DNA of 64,000 nucleotides, taken from assembly GCA_027574665.1 (NCBI GenBank), contig CM050659.1, positions 501,001 to 565,000 of the forward strand, written 5' to 3'. The position numbers and the translations under genes were made by a program. The DNA is from Rhynochetos jubatus (taxonomy: Eukaryota; Chordata; Aves; Eurypygiformes; Rhynochetidae). Positions 1 through 20,061 of this stretch are shown here, one piece after another. The notes beneath the pieces are model-generated. The model was not told the DNA's origin. It worked only from the letters and a program-made list of their open reading frames with translations, and searched no databases. Each line of letters begins with the position of its first letter. Position 1 is the stretch's first letter.

Positions 1-458
1 CCCAGGCGGAATGAAGTTGGAGATGGGGAGGGAAGAGGCCGAGCAGACACTTCAGCTTGCAAGTCTCCGGCCCTTGGACAAATTCATGGCATTTGACATT
101 TGGAGTACCACAGCCCAGCTTTGTTGCCGGGATACCTGTGCTCCTGCTGCTTTTCCCTTCCTTCCTTCCTTCCTTCCTCCCCCCAGTTTCTAGGCAGCCC
201 TTCCGGCTTCCTGGAAGCCCTTCGCTCCTGCCAAGTGTGGCTGCATTAGGCCGGGAGGCAAGAGAAGTGTTGGTGGCTCAGGGCAGGGGAGTTTGTGCTG
301 GGAATGTGGCCCGGGATGTCTTGACGCTGCCGTTTCTGCTTCCCCTTCGCCAAGGTCCGTGATGAAAACGGGCATGCATTTCTAGCCGCCTCCCCGTGCA
401 GGTGGGTGCCGCAGCGGCAGACAAGCCTTCAGCCTAGGTTTTTTCTCTTTTGGTTTAG

Positions 459-1208
<750 letters not shown>

Positions 1209-1440
1209 TGAAGGGACAAAGCTCGATGTCCTCAGCGTGGATCTGTTGGAGAACGTCCCTTTGCCCCTGGATTGGAATGACTGGAGCAGTGTGGCAGCCC
1301 TCTTCTGAGAGGCCTGGCAGCATTTGAAAGCCCATGCAGGCTCCTTTTTAGGGGGGTGGGGTGTCCCGAGGCCAGCAAGCAAGGGCCATGTCTCTGGGGG
1401 GGGCTTTGGGGATAGATAGGTGATGTTGAAAGAGGTTTGT

Positions 1441-1446
1441 TATAAA
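1441..1446 (+). promoter_or_regulatory. Candidate poly(A) signal TATAAA (left-edge copy)
   Basis: TATAAA is a known weak variant signal. It lies 233 bp after the annotated stop and is followed by a GT-rich stretch (tgtggttgtaaat, ttggttgtcctctgttttt) suited to a downstream element. No AATAAA or ATTAAA was seen in the unit. Confidence 0.5.
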
Positions 1447-1479
1447 TCTTTGTGGTTGTAAATCTTGATCACTTGGTTG

Positions 1480-2040
1480 TCCTCTGTTTTTCTGGTTTGG
1501 GGCCTCTGTGTGGAGGCTGAAATAGGGCAGAGATGCACGTGCCATTGCACCTTTGCCAGGGAAAGTTATCTCTAAGTTTTGACAAAGCAAGAAACGGTCC
1601 GTTTGCCTCCTTCTTTCCCTCCAGCGCTGCCCGTCTGTGTCTGACGCCCTCCCCTGTGGGTAGGGGACATCTCACCAGCCCAGCCCCGGTCCGTGGGTGC
1701 TACCCGCCCCCGTGCGCGGCGGCACGGCAATTCCCCGAGGGGAAACCGAGGCGCAAAGCACCGCCTGCATGGCGATGGTTAGCCAGCAGCTGTGCGGCAC
1801 GAGGGTGGCCCAGTGTCCTGGGAGCTGCTGCCAACGCCTGGCGCATCCTTCCTACGAGGAGCTCCTGGGGGTGATGACAGGCCGTTGGGCAGGGTCATTG
1901 CTCACCCGCGGGGGCCAGGCAGAACCCCCCGGCACCCCCAGCGTCGTCCCTTTGGGCCTTTTGTGGGACTTGATTGAATCGTTCCCTCTTGGGGCTTGTC
2001 TAGGGGTTTTGCGCCCGCTTTTCCAGAAGCTCCCTCCTCT
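1480..2040. other. Intergenic spacer between FOXJ1-like copies
   Basis: The stretch between the presumed cleavage region of one gene and the CpG island of the next. No conserved coding frame, RNA gene or transposon is recognised. It carries the four substitutions most useful for sorting units: ctacccG/A, ctaC/GgaggA, ggccG/Att, and gcttT/Cgc (the last just inside the island). The same spacer follows every copy, about 240-830 bp after each exon-3 stop. Confidence 0.7.
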
Positions 2041-2778
2041 CCCGTGAGCTTTGCAAGTTGGGGGTCGTCGCCGGGACGAGGTAAGGGACGGCCGGACAGC
2101 CGCGGTGGCAGAAAGCGGCGGGGGGAGGGGCGCTGCCGAGGGAGGGCTCAGCCGGGCGGCCCGTGCAAAGCCGGCTGTCAGGAGCGGGAGGTTTGCCCGG
2201 GGGAGGGCTCGGTTTTGTTCTTGGAGCTTTCTTCTCTAGGCGCAGTTTCATCTTTACTGATTGCATCGGGACTTTTGTCCGTTGGAGGCCCCCCCCCGCT
2301 CCCCGCTCGCTGCACCCGGCGTTCCTGGGATGGGATCCTCGTTCCCTGCCAGCACAGGAGCTGGCCCGGCTGGGGGGTGACACTGGGGAGCAGGCACCTG
2401 AACGCGGCTGTGGCTGCCCCCAGCCTTGTTTTGGGGGCAAAAAGCCTGTGCTGCGGGAGCGGGGCGGGTAGTCCCGCCGCGCCGCGCTCGCGCCGCGCTC
2501 ATGCCCGGCCGGGGCCGGCAGCCGCGTTCAAAGGCTGCAGCCGCGGAGCTCGGCGCCGGCGCTTGCCGGGGCCGGGCCGGGGCCGGGGCCGGGCCGCGCG
2601 CACCCGGTTGCGCTCGCGGGCGCCGCGAGCCCTGGGCTGCCGGTTGGACGGTTGGCGGCGCGAGGCCACAGCTAACGGAAGCTGGACTCCGCCGGCCGGC
2701 GCTGAGGGAGCGTGTGCTTGCGCTGGGTCCGCTGGTCGCCGAGAACCGTTTGAGGGGTAGCAGCAGAGTGACCGCCAG
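2041..2778 (+). promoter_or_regulatory. CpG-island promoter and putative non-coding exon 1 of copy 1
   Basis: Very GC- and CpG-rich sequence with GGGGC/CCGGG repeats (2575-2600) ends in GCCAG|GTAAGT at 2778/2779, an almost ideal splice donor 616 bp before the ATG. FOXJ1 has a non-coding first exon, so exon 1 probably ends here. A second donor-like site, ACGAG|GTAAGG, lies at 2080/2081, with an acceptor-like tttcttctctag at 2239, so an extra or alternative leader exon is possible. The likely acceptor for exon 2 is cttcttgcag at 3328, or ctgtcag at 3367. No TATA box is evident. Confidence 0.65.
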
Positions 2779-2815
2779 GTAAGTGGGGAGCGGGCAGGGG
2801 CGGGGGCGTGTGGAG

Positions 2816-2883
2816 CTGGAAATTTTGCTCTGCCGGAGACATCCCTGAGCTGGAAATTTTGCTCTGCCGGAGACATCCCTGCG
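2816..2883 (+). repeat. 34-bp tandem duplication in intron 1
   Basis: Two perfect 34-bp copies (gagctggaaattttgctctg...) sit about 40 bp after the exon-1 donor. All units have two except copy 5 (one, from 19660). No function is evident. Confidence 0.9.
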
Positions 2884-2898
2884 TTGTGAGACAGCGGG

Positions 2899-3120
2899 GC
2901 TGGATTGGGAGCGGCGGGGGTGGGGGGCGCGGAGGTGTGCGGGGTTTTTTTTCTTCTTTCTGTGTCTTTCTCCGGCCGCAGGCTTGCCGGGCAGCGCCGG
3001 AGTTGTGGGAGCAGCGGGGGGGCGGATGGGGGGCGGCCGCGGAGGTGTCCTTTTTTTTTTTCTTCTTTGTGTCTCTCTTCCTCCGGCCGCAGGCTGGCCG
3101 AGCAGCGTCGGGGTTGGGGT
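2899..3120 (+). repeat. Intron-1 minisatellite, two-copy form (copy 1)
   Basis: Diverged repeats of about 100-120 bp, each with a G-rich block, GCGGAGGTGT, a poly-T/pyrimidine tract and GCCGCAGGCT, then GGCCGGGCAGCGCCGG or a variant. Each therefore resembles a complete 3' splice site. This copy has two repeats and no long poly-G; all other copies have three, accounting for the 122-bp shorter intron and most of the 4038-bp unit length. It looks like a deletion between repeats 1 and 2, or the pre-expansion state. Confidence 0.85.
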
Positions 3121-3393
3121 GAGAGCGGGCCACGGGGGTGCTTACCCGAGGTTCGGGACTGCTAAGGCCCCCCCCTTGCCAGGGGAGACGTGGCGGCCCT
3201 GGTGCACAGCACCCCGGCGACGGGTCTCCCTCGGCGGCGCCGGGAGCAGGCAGTGCCGGCCCTGCCCACGTGCCGCAGGGTGGCTGCGCCTTGGGGAGCC
3301 TCAAAGCCCCTCGATGCTCTTCTTGCAGGCTCTGCCCCACCCTGTCCCTCCCTGTGCACCCTGTCAGCGCAAGAGCAGCTGAAGGCCCAAGGC

Positions 3394-5430
<2,037 letters not shown>

Positions 5431-5562
5431 GAGGCCTGTCAGCATTTGAAAGCCCACGCAGGCTCCTTTTTAGGGGGGTGGGGTGTCCCGAGGCCAGCAA
5501 GCAAGGGCCATGTCTCTGGGGGGGGCTTTGGGGATAGATAGGTGATGTTGAAAGAGGTTTGT

Positions 5563-5568
5563 TATAAA
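5563..5568 (+). promoter_or_regulatory. Candidate poly(A) signal TATAAA, copy 1
   Basis: Same position relative to the stop as in the left-edge copy, GT-rich sequence following. Confidence 0.5.
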
Positions 5569-6162
5569 TCTTTGTGGTTGTAAATCTTGATCACTTGGTT
5601 GTCCTCTGTTTTTCTGGTTTGGGGCCTCTGTGTGGAGGCTGAAATAGGGCAGAGATGCACGTGCCATTGCACCTTTGCCAGGGAAAGTTATCTCTAAGTT
5701 TTGACAAAGCAAGAAACGGTCCGTTTGCCTCCTTCTTTCCCTCCAGCGCTGCCCGTCTGTGTCTGACGCCCTCCCCTGTGGGTAGGGGACATCTCACCAG
5801 CCCAGCCCCGGTCCGTGGGTGCTACCCACCCCCGTGCGCGGCGGCACGGCAATTCCCCGAGGGGAAACCGAGGCGCAAAGCACCGCCTGCATGGCGATGG
5901 TTAGCCAGCAGCTGTGCGGCACGAGGGTGGCCCAGTGTCCTGGGAGCTGCTGCCAACGCCTGGCGCATCCTTCCTAGGAGGAGCTCCTGGGGGTGATGAC
6001 AGGCCGTTGGGCAGGGTCATTGCTCACCCGCGGGGGCCAGGCAGAACCCCCCGGCACCCCCAGCGTCGTTCCTTTGGGCCTTTTGTGGGACTTGATTGAA
6101 TCGTTCCCTCTTGGGGCTTGTCTAGGGGTTTTGCGCCCGCTTTTCCAGAAGCTCCCTCCTCT

Positions 6163-6900
6163 CCCGTGAGCTTCGCAAGTTGGGGGTCGTCGCCGGGACG
6201 AGGTAAGGGACGGCCGGACAGCCGCGGTGGCAGAAAGCGGCGGGGGGAGGGGCGCTGCCGAGGGAGGGCTCAGCCGGGCGGCCCGTGCAAAGCCGGCTGT
6301 CAGGAGCGGGAGGTTTGCCCGGGGGAGGGCTCGGTTTTGTTCTTGGAGCTTTCTTCTCTAGGCGCAGTTTCATCTTTACTGATTGCATCGGGACTTTTGT
6401 CCGTTGGAGGCCCCCCCCCGCTCCCCGCTCGCTGCACCCGGCGTTCCTGGGATGGGATCCTCGTTCCCTGCCAGCACAGGAGCTGGCCCGGCTGGGGGGT
6501 GACACTGGGGAGCAGGCACCTGAACGCGGCTGTGGCTGCCCCCAGCCTTGTTTTGGGGGCAAAAAGCCTGTGCTGCGGGAGCGGGGCGGGTAGTCCCGCC
6601 GCGCCGCGCTCGCGCCGCGCTCATGCCCGGCCGGGGCCGGCAGCCGCGTTCAAAGGCTGCAGCCGCGGAGCTCGGCGCCGGCGCTTGCCGGGGCCGGGCC
6701 GGGGCCGGGGCCGGGCCGCGCGCACCCGGTTGCGCTCGCGGGCGCCGCGAGCCCTGGGCTGCCGGTTGGACGGTTGGCGGCGCGAGGCCACAGCTAACGG
6801 AAGCTGGACTCCGCCGGCCGGCGCTGAGGGAGCGTGTGCTTGCGCTGGGTCCGCTGGTCGCCGAGAACCGTTTGAGGGGTAGCAGCAGAGTGACCGCCAG
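6163..6900 (+). promoter_or_regulatory. CpG island and putative exon 1, copy 2
   Basis: Ends at the CAG|GTAAGT donor 6900/6901, 738 bp before the ATG at 7638. It has the gcttcgc allele near its start. Confidence 0.6.
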
Positions 6901-7020
6901 GTAAGTGGGGAGCGGGCAGGGGCGGGGGCGTGTGGAGCTGGAAATTTTGCTCTGCCGGAGACATCCCTGAGCTGGAAATTTTGCTCTGCCGGAGACATCC
7001 CTGCGTTGTGAGACAGCGGG

Positions 7021-7364
7021 GCTGGATTGGGAGCGGCGGGGGTGGGGGGCGTGGAGGTGTGCGGTTTTTTTTTTCTTCTTTCTGACTCTCTTTCTCCAGC
7101 CGCAGGCTGGCCGGGCAGCGCCGGGGCTGTGGGAGCGGGGGGGGGGGGGGGGGGGCGGCGGGGGGGTGGGGCGCGGAGGTGTGCGGGGTTTTTTTTCTTC
7201 TTTCTGTGTCTTTCTCCGGCCGCAGGCTTGCCGGGCAGCGCCGGAGTTGTGGGAGCAGCGGGGGGGCGGATGGGGGGCGGCCGCGGAGGTGTCCTTTTTT
7301 TTTTTCTTCTTTGTGTCTCTCTTCCTCCGGCCGCAGGCTGGCCGAGCAGCGTCGGGGTTGGGGT
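7021..7364 (+). repeat. Intron-1 minisatellite, three copies (copy 2)
   Basis: Three repeats, with a run of 19 G between repeats 1 and 2. Private gggcgtggagg near 7050. Confidence 0.85.
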
Positions 7365-7637
7365 GAGAGCGGGCCACGGGGGTGCTTACCCGAGGTTCGG
7401 GACTGCTAAGGCCCCCCCCTTGCCAGGGGAGACGTGGCGGCCCTGGTGCACAGCACCCCGGCGACGGGTCTCCCTCGGCGGCGCCGGGAGCAGGCAGTGC
7501 CGGCCCTGCCCACGTGCCGCAGGGTGGCTGCGCCTTGGGGAGCCTCAAAGCCCCTCGATGCTCTTCTTGCAGGCTCTGCCCCACCCTGTCCCTCCCTGTG
7601 CACCCTGTCAGCGCAAGAGCAGCTGAAGGCCCAAGGC

Positions 7638-9574
<1,937 letters not shown>

Positions 9575-9806
9575 TGAAGGGACAAAGCTCGATGTCCTCA
9601 GCGTGGATCTGTTGGAGAACGTCCCTTTGCCCCTGGATTGGAATGACTGGAGCAGTGTGGCAGCCCTCTTCTGAGAGGCCTGTCAGCATTTGAAAGCCCA
9701 CGCAGGCTCCTTTTTAGGGGGGTGGGGTGTCCCGAGGCCAGCAAGCAAGGGCCATGTCTCTGGGGGGGGCTTTGGGGATAGATAGGTGATGTTGAAAGAG
9801 GTTTGT

Positions 9807-9812
9807 TATAAA
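9807..9812 (+). promoter_or_regulatory. Candidate poly(A) signal TATAAA, copy 2
   Basis: TATAAA, GT-rich sequence following. Confidence 0.5.
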
Positions 9813-10406
9813 TCTTTGTGGTTGTAAATCTTGATCACTTGGTTGTCCTCTGTTTTTCTGGTTTGGGGCCTCTGTGTGGAGGCTGAAATAGGGCAGAGAT
9901 GCACGTGCCATTGCACCTTTGCCAGGGAAAGTTATCTCTAAGTTTTGACAAAGCAAGAAACGGTCCGTTTGCCTCCTTCTTTCCCTCCAGCGCTGCCCGT
10001 CTGTGTCTGACGCCCTCCCCTGTGGGTAGGGGACATCTCACCAGCCCAGCCCCGGTCCGTGGGTGCTACCCACCCCCGTGCGCGGCGGCACGGCAATTCC
10101 CCGAGGGGAAACCGAGGCGCAAAGCACCGCCTGCATGGCGATGGTTAGCCAGCAGCTGTGCGGCACGAGGGTGGCCCAGTGTCCTGGGAGCTGCTGCCAA
10201 CGCCTGGCGCATCCTTCCTACGAGGAGCTCCTGGGGGTGATGACAGGCCGTTGGGCAGGGTCATTGCTCACCCGCGGGGGCCAGGCAGAACCCCCCGGCA
10301 CCCCCAGCGTCGTCCCTTTGGGCCTTTTGTGGGACTTGATTGAATCGTTCCCTCTTGGGGCTTGTCTAGGGGTTTTGCGCCCGCTTTTCCAGAAGCTCCC
10401 TCCTCT

Positions 10407-11144
10407 CCCGTGAGCTTCGCAAGTTGGGGGTCGTCGCCGGGACGAGGTAAGGGACGGCCGGACAGCCGCGGTGGCAGAAAGCGGCGGGGGGAGGGGCGCT
10501 GCCGAGGGAGGGCTCAGCCGGGCGGCCCGTGCAAAGCCGGCTGTCAGGAGCGGGAGGTTTGCCCGGGGGAGGGCTCGGTTTTGTTCTTGGAGCTTTCTTC
10601 TCTAGGCGCAGTTTCATCTTTACTGATTGCATCGGGACTTTTGTCCGTTGGAGGCCCCCCCCCGCTCCCCGCTCGCTGCACCCGGCGTTCCTGGGATGGG
10701 ATCCTCGTTCCCTGCCAGCACAGGAGCTGGCCCGGCTGGGGGGTGACACTGGGGAGCAGGCACCTGAACGCGGCTGTGGCTGCCCCCAGCCTTGTTTTGG
10801 GGGCAAAAAGCCTGTGCTGCGGGAGCGGGGCGGGTAGTCCCGCCGCGCCGCGCTCGCGCCGCGCTCATGCCCGGCCGGGGCCGGCAGCCGCGTTCAAAGG
10901 CTGCAGCCGCGGAGCTCGGCGCCGGCGCTTGCCGGGGCCGGGCCGGGGCCGGGGCCGGGCCGCGCGCACCCGGTTGCGCTCGCGGGCGCCGCGAGCCCTG
11001 GGCTGCCGGTTGGACGGTTGGCGGCGCGAGGCCACAGCTAACGGAAGCTGGACTCCGCCGGCCGGCGCTGAGGGAGCGTGTGCTTGCGCTGGGTCCGCTG
11101 GTCGCCGAGAACCGTTTGAGGGGTAGCAGCAGAGTGACCGCCAG
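10407..11144 (+). promoter_or_regulatory. CpG island and putative exon 1, copy 3
   Basis: Donor at 11144/11145, 738 bp before the ATG at 11882. Confidence 0.6.
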
Positions 11145-11264
11145 GTAAGTGGGGAGCGGGCAGGGGCGGGGGCGTGTGGAGCTGGAAATTTTGCTCTGCC
11201 GGAGACATCCCTGAGCTGGAAATTTTGCTCTGCCGGAGACATCCCTGCGTTGTGAGACAGCGGG

Positions 11265-11608
11265 GCTGGATTGGGAGCGGCGGGGGTGGGGGGCGCGGAG
11301 GTGTGCGGTTTTTTTTTTCTTCTTTCTGACTCTCTTTCTCCAGCCGCAGGCTGGCCGGGCAGCGCCGGGGCTGTGGGAGCGGGGGGGGGGGGGGGGGGGC
11401 GGCGGGGGGGTGGGGCGCGGAGGTGTGCGGGGTTTTTTTTCTTCTTTCTGTGTCTTTCTCCGGCCGCAGGCTTGCCGGGCAGCGCCGGAGTTGTGGGAGC
11501 AGCGGGGGGGCGGATGGGGGGCGGCCGCGGAGGTGTCCTTTTTTTTTTTCTTCTTTGTGTCTCTCTTCCTCCGGCCGCAGGCTGGCCGAGCAGCGTCGGG
11601 GTTGGGGT
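11265..11608 (+). repeat. Intron-1 minisatellite, three copies (copy 3)
   Basis: Three repeats, 19-G run. Confidence 0.85.
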
Positions 11609-11881
11609 GAGAGCGGGCCACGGGGGTGCTTACCCGAGGTTCGGGACTGCTAAGGCCCCCCCCTTGCCAGGGGAGACGTGGCGGCCCTGGTGCACAGCAC
11701 CCCGGCGACGGGTCTCCCTCGGCGGCGCCGGGAGCAGGCAGTGCCGGCCCTGCCCACGTGCCGCAGGGTGGCTGCGCCTTGGGGAGCCTCAAAGCCCCTC
11801 GATGCTCTTCTTGCAGGCTCTGCCCCACCCTGTCCCTCCCTGTGCACCCTGTCAGCGCAAGAGCAGCTGAAGGCCCAAGGC

Positions 11882-13818
<1,937 letters not shown>

Positions 13819-14050
13819 TGAAGGGACAAAGCTCGATGTCCTCAGCGTGGATCTGTTGGAGAACGTCCCTTTGCCCCTGGATTGGAATGACTGGAGCAGT
13901 GTGGCAGCCCTCTTCTGAGAGGCCTGTCAGCATTTGAAAGCCCACGCAGGCTCCTTTTTAGGGGGGTGGGGTGTCCCGAGGCCAGCAAGCAAGGGCCATG
14001 TCTCTGGGGGGGGCTTTGGGGATAGATAGGTGATGTTGAAAGAGGTTTGT

Positions 14051-14056
14051 TATAAA
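14051..14056 (+). promoter_or_regulatory. Candidate poly(A) signal TATAAA, copy 3
   Basis: TATAAA, GT-rich sequence following. Confidence 0.5.
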
Positions 14057-14650
14057 TCTTTGTGGTTGTAAATCTTGATCACTTGGTTGTCCTCTGTTTT
14101 TCTGGTTTGGGGCCTCTGTGTGGAGGCTGAAATAGGGCAGAGATGCACGTGCCATTGCACCTTTGCCAGGGAAAGTTATCTCTAAGTTTTGACAAAGCAA
14201 GAAACGGTCCGTTTGCCTCCTTCTTTCCCTCCAGCGCTGCCCGTCTGTGTCTGACGCCCTCCCCTGTGGGTAGGGGACATCTCACCAGCCCAGCCCCGGT
14301 CCGTGGGTGCTACCCACCCCCGTGCGCGGCGGCACGGCAATTCCCCGAGGGGAAACCGAGGCGCAAAGCACCGCCTGCATGGCGATGGTTAGCCAGCAGC
14401 TGTGCGGCACGAGGGTGGCCCAGTGTCCTGGGAGCTGCTGCCAACGCCTGGCGCATCCTTCCTACGAGGAGCTCCTGGGGGTGATGACAGGCCGTTGGGC
14501 AGGGTCATTGCTCACCCGCGGGGGCCAGGCAGAACCCCCCGGCACCCCCAGCGTCGTCCCTTTGGGCCTTTTGTGGGACTTGATTGAATCGTTCCCTCTT
14601 GGGGCTTGTCTAGGGGTTTTGCGCCCGCTTTTCCAGAAGCTCCCTCCTCT

Positions 14651-15388
14651 CCCGTGAGCTTCGCAAGTTGGGGGTCGTCGCCGGGACGAGGTAAGGGACG
14701 GCCGGACAGCCGCGGTGGCAGAAAGCGGCGGGGGGAGGGGCGCTGCCGAGGGAGGGCTCAGCCGGGCGGCCCGTGCAAAGCCGGCTGTCAGGAGCGGGAG
14801 GTTTGCCCGGGGGAGGGCTCGGTTTTGTTCTTGGAGCTTTCTTCTCTAGGCGCAGTTTCATCTTTACTGATTGCATCGGGACTTTTGTCCGTTGGAGGCC
14901 CCCCCCCGCTCCCCGCTCGCTGCACCCGGCGTTCCTGGGATGGGATCCTCGTTCCCTGCCAGCACAGGAGCTGGCCCGGCTGGGGGGTGACACTGGGGAG
15001 CAGGCACCTGAACGCGGCTGTGGCTGCCCCCAGCCTTGTTTTGGGGGCAAAAAGCCTGTGCTGCGGGAGCGGGGCGGGTAGTCCCGCCGCGCCGCGCTCG
15101 CGCCGCGCTCATGCCCGGCCGGGGCCGGCAGCCGCGTTCAAAGGCTGCAGCCGCGGAGCTCGGCGCCGGCGCTTGCCGGGGCCGGGCCGGGGCCGGGGCC
15201 GGGCCGCGCGCACCCGGTTGCGCTCGCGGGCGCCGCGAGCCCTGGGCTGCCGGTTGGACGGTTGGCGGCGCGAGGCCACAGCTAACGGAAGCTGGACTCC
15301 GCCGGCCGGCGCTGAGGGAGCGTGTGCTTGCGCTGGGTCCGCTGGTCGCCGAGAACCGTTTGAGGGGTAGCAGCAGAGTGACCGCCAG
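14651..15388 (+). promoter_or_regulatory. CpG island and putative exon 1, copy 4
   Basis: Donor at 15388/15389, 739 bp before the ATG at 16127. Confidence 0.6.
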
Positions 15389-15508
15389 GTAAGTGGGGAG
15401 CGGGCAGGGGCGGGGGCGTGTGGAGCTGGAAATTTTGCTCTGCCGGAGACATCCCTGAGCTGGAAATTTTGCTCTGCCGGAGACATCCCTGCGTTGTGAG
15501 ACAGCGGG

Positions 15509-15853
15509 GCTGGATTGGGAGCGGCGGGGGTGGGGGGCGCGGAGGTGTGCGGTTTTTTTTTTCTTCTTTCTGACTCTCTTTCTCCAGCCGCAGGCTGGCC
15601 GGGCAGCGCCGGGGCTGTGGGAGCGGGGGGGGGGGGGGGGGGGGCGGCGGGGGGGTGGGGCGCGGAGGTGTGCGGGGTTTTTTTTCTTCTTTCTGTGTCT
15701 TTCTCCGGCCGCAGGCTTGCCGGGCAGCGCCGGAGTTGTGGGAGCAGCGGGGGGGCGGATGGGGGGCGGCCGCGGAGGTGTCCTTTTTTTTTTTCTTCTT
15801 TGTGTCTCTCTTCCTCCGGCCGCAGGCTGGCCGAGCAGCGTCGGGGTTGGGGT
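15509..15853 (+). repeat. Intron-1 minisatellite, three copies (copy 4)
   Basis: Three repeats, 20-G run. Confidence 0.85.
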
Positions 15854-16126
15854 GAGAGCGGGCCACGGGGGTGCTTACCCGAGGTTCGGGACTGCTAAGG
15901 CCCCCCCCTTGCCAGGGGAGACGTGGCGGCCCTGGTGCACAGCACCCCGGCGACGGGTCTCCCTCGGCGGCGCCGGGAGCAGGCAGTGCCGGCCCTGCCC
16001 ACGTGCCGCAGGGTGGCTGCGCCTTGGGGAGCCTCAAAGCCCCTCGATGCTCTTCTTGCAGGCTCTGCCCCACCCTGTCCCTCCCTGTGCACCCTGTCAG
16101 CGCAAGAGCAGCTGAAGGCCCAAGGC

Positions 16127-18055
<1,929 letters not shown>

Positions 18056-18287
18056 TGAAGGGACAAAGCTCGATGTCCTCAGCGTGGATCTGTTGGAGAA
18101 CGTCCCTTTGCCCCTGGATTGGAATGACTGGAGCAGTGTGGCAGCCCTCTTCTGAGAGGCCTGTCAGCATTTGAAAGCCCACGCAGGCTCCTTTTTAGGG
18201 GGGTGGGGTGTCCCGAGGCCAGCAAGCAAGGGCCATGTCTCTGGGGGGGGCTTTGGGGATAGATAGGTGATGTTGAAAGAGGTTTGT

Positions 18288-18293
18288 TATAAA
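18288..18293 (+). promoter_or_regulatory. Candidate poly(A) signal TATAAA, copy 4
   Basis: TATAAA, GT-rich sequence following. Confidence 0.5.
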
Positions 18294-18887
18294 TCTTTGT
18301 GGTTGTAAATCTTGATCACTTGGTTGTCCTCTGTTTTTCTGGTTTGGGGCCTCTGTGTGGAGGCTGAAATAGGGCAGAGATGCACGTGCCATTGCACCTT
18401 TGCCAGGGAAAGTTATCTCTAAGTTTTGACAAAGCAAGAAACGGTCCGTTTGCCTCCTTCTTTCCCTCCAGCGCTGCCCGTCTGTGTCTGACGCCCTCCC
18501 CTGTGGGTAGGGGACATCTCACCAGCCCAGCCCCGGTCCGTGGGTGCTACCCGCCCCCGTGCGCGGCGGCACGGCAATTCCCCGAGGGGAAACCGAGGCG
18601 CAAAGCACCGCCTGCATGGCGATGGTTAGCCAGCAGCTGTGCGGCACGAGGGTGGCCCAGTGTCCTGGGAGCTGCTGCCAACGCCTGGCGCATCCTTCCT
18701 AGGAGGAGCTCCTGGGGGTGATGACAGGCCATTGGGCAGGGTCATTGCTCACCCGCGGGGGCCAGGCAGAACCCCCCGGCACCCCCAGCGTCGTCCCTTT
18801 GGGCCTTTTGTGGGACTTGATTGAATCGTTCCCTCTTGGGGCTTGTCTAGGGGTTTTGCGCCCGCTTTTCCAGAAGCTCCCTCCTCT

Positions 18888-19625
18888 CCCGTGAGCTTCG
18901 CAAGTTGGGGGTCGTCGCCGGGACGAGGTAAGGGACGGCCGGACAGCCGCGGTGGCAGAAAGCGGCGGGGGGAGGGGCGCTGCCGAGGGAGGGCTCAGCC
19001 GGGCGGCCCGTGCAAAGCCGGCTGTCAGGAGCGGGAGGTTTGCCCGGGGGAGGGCTCGGTTTTGTTCTTGGAGCTTTCTTCTCTAGGCGCAGTTTCATCT
19101 TTACTGATTGCATCGGGACTTTTGTCCGTTGGAGGCCCCCCCCCGCTCCCCGCTCGCTGCACCCGGCGTTCCTGGGATGGGATCCTCGTTCCCTGCCAGC
19201 ACAGGAGCTGGCCCGGCTGGGGGGTGACACTGGGGAGCAGGCACCTGAACGCGGCTGTGGCTGCCCCCAGCCTTGTTTTGGGGGCAAAAAGCCTGTGCTG
19301 CGGGAGCGGGGCGGGTAGTCCCGCCGCGCCGCGCTCGCGCCGCGCTCATGCCCGGCCGGGGCCGGCAGCCGCGTTCAAAGGCTGCAGCCGCGGAGCTCGG
19401 CGCCGGCGCTTGCCGGGGCCGGGCCGGGGCCGGGGCCGGGCCGCGCGCACCCGGTTGCGCTCGCGGGCGCCGCGAGCCCTGGGCTGCCGGTTGGACGGTT
19501 GGCGGCGCGAGGCCACAGCTAACGGAAGCTGGACTCCGCCGGCCGGCGCTGAGGGAGCGTGTGCTTGCGCTGGGTCCGCTGGTCGCCGAGAACCGTTTGA
19601 GGGGTAGCAGCAGAGTGACCGCCAG
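18888..19625 (+). promoter_or_regulatory. CpG island and putative exon 1, copy 5
   Basis: Donor at 19625/19626, only 710 bp before the ATG because one 34-bp element is missing downstream. Confidence 0.6.
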
Positions 19626-19711
19626 GTAAGTGGGGAGCGGGCAGGGGCGGGGGCGTGTGGAGCTGGAAATTTTGCTCTGCCGGAGACATCCCTGCGTTGT
19701 GAGACAGCGGG

Positions 19712-20061
19712 GCTGGATTGGGAGCGGCGGGGGTGGGGGGCGCGGAGGTGTGCGGTTTTTTTTTTTCTTCTTTCTGACTCTCTTTCTCCAGCCGCAGGCT
19801 GGCCGGGCAGCGCCGGGGCTGTGGGAGCGGGGGGGGGGGGGGGGGGGGGGGCGGCGGGGGGGGTGGGGCGCGGAGGTGTGCGGGGTTTTTTTTCTTCTTT
19901 CTGTGTCTTTCTCCGGCCGCAGGCTTGCCGGGCAGCGCCGGAGTTGTGGGAGCAGCGGGGGGGCGGATGGGGGGCGGCCGCGGAGGTGTCCTTTTTTTTT
20001 TTCTTCTTTGTGTCTCTCTTCCTCCGGCCGCAGGCTGGCCGAGCAGCGTCGGGGTTGGGGT
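19712..20061 (+). repeat. Intron-1 minisatellite, three copies (copy 5)
   Basis: Three repeats, 23-G run. The 34-bp element just upstream (from 19660) is single. Confidence 0.85.

Noticed and set aside
1996-2760. 254-codon plus-strand open frame over the CpG island
   Set aside because: It has no recognisable domain and is broken by poly-C length changes in copies 6, 12, 13 and 14. It is better explained as promoter and leader sequence.
3190-3393. In-frame extension of exon 2 upstream of the ATG
   Set aside because: It opens only with a GTG and has no in-frame ATG. Acceptor-like sites at 3328 and 3367 lie inside it, and FOXJ1 similarity begins at the ATG at 3394.
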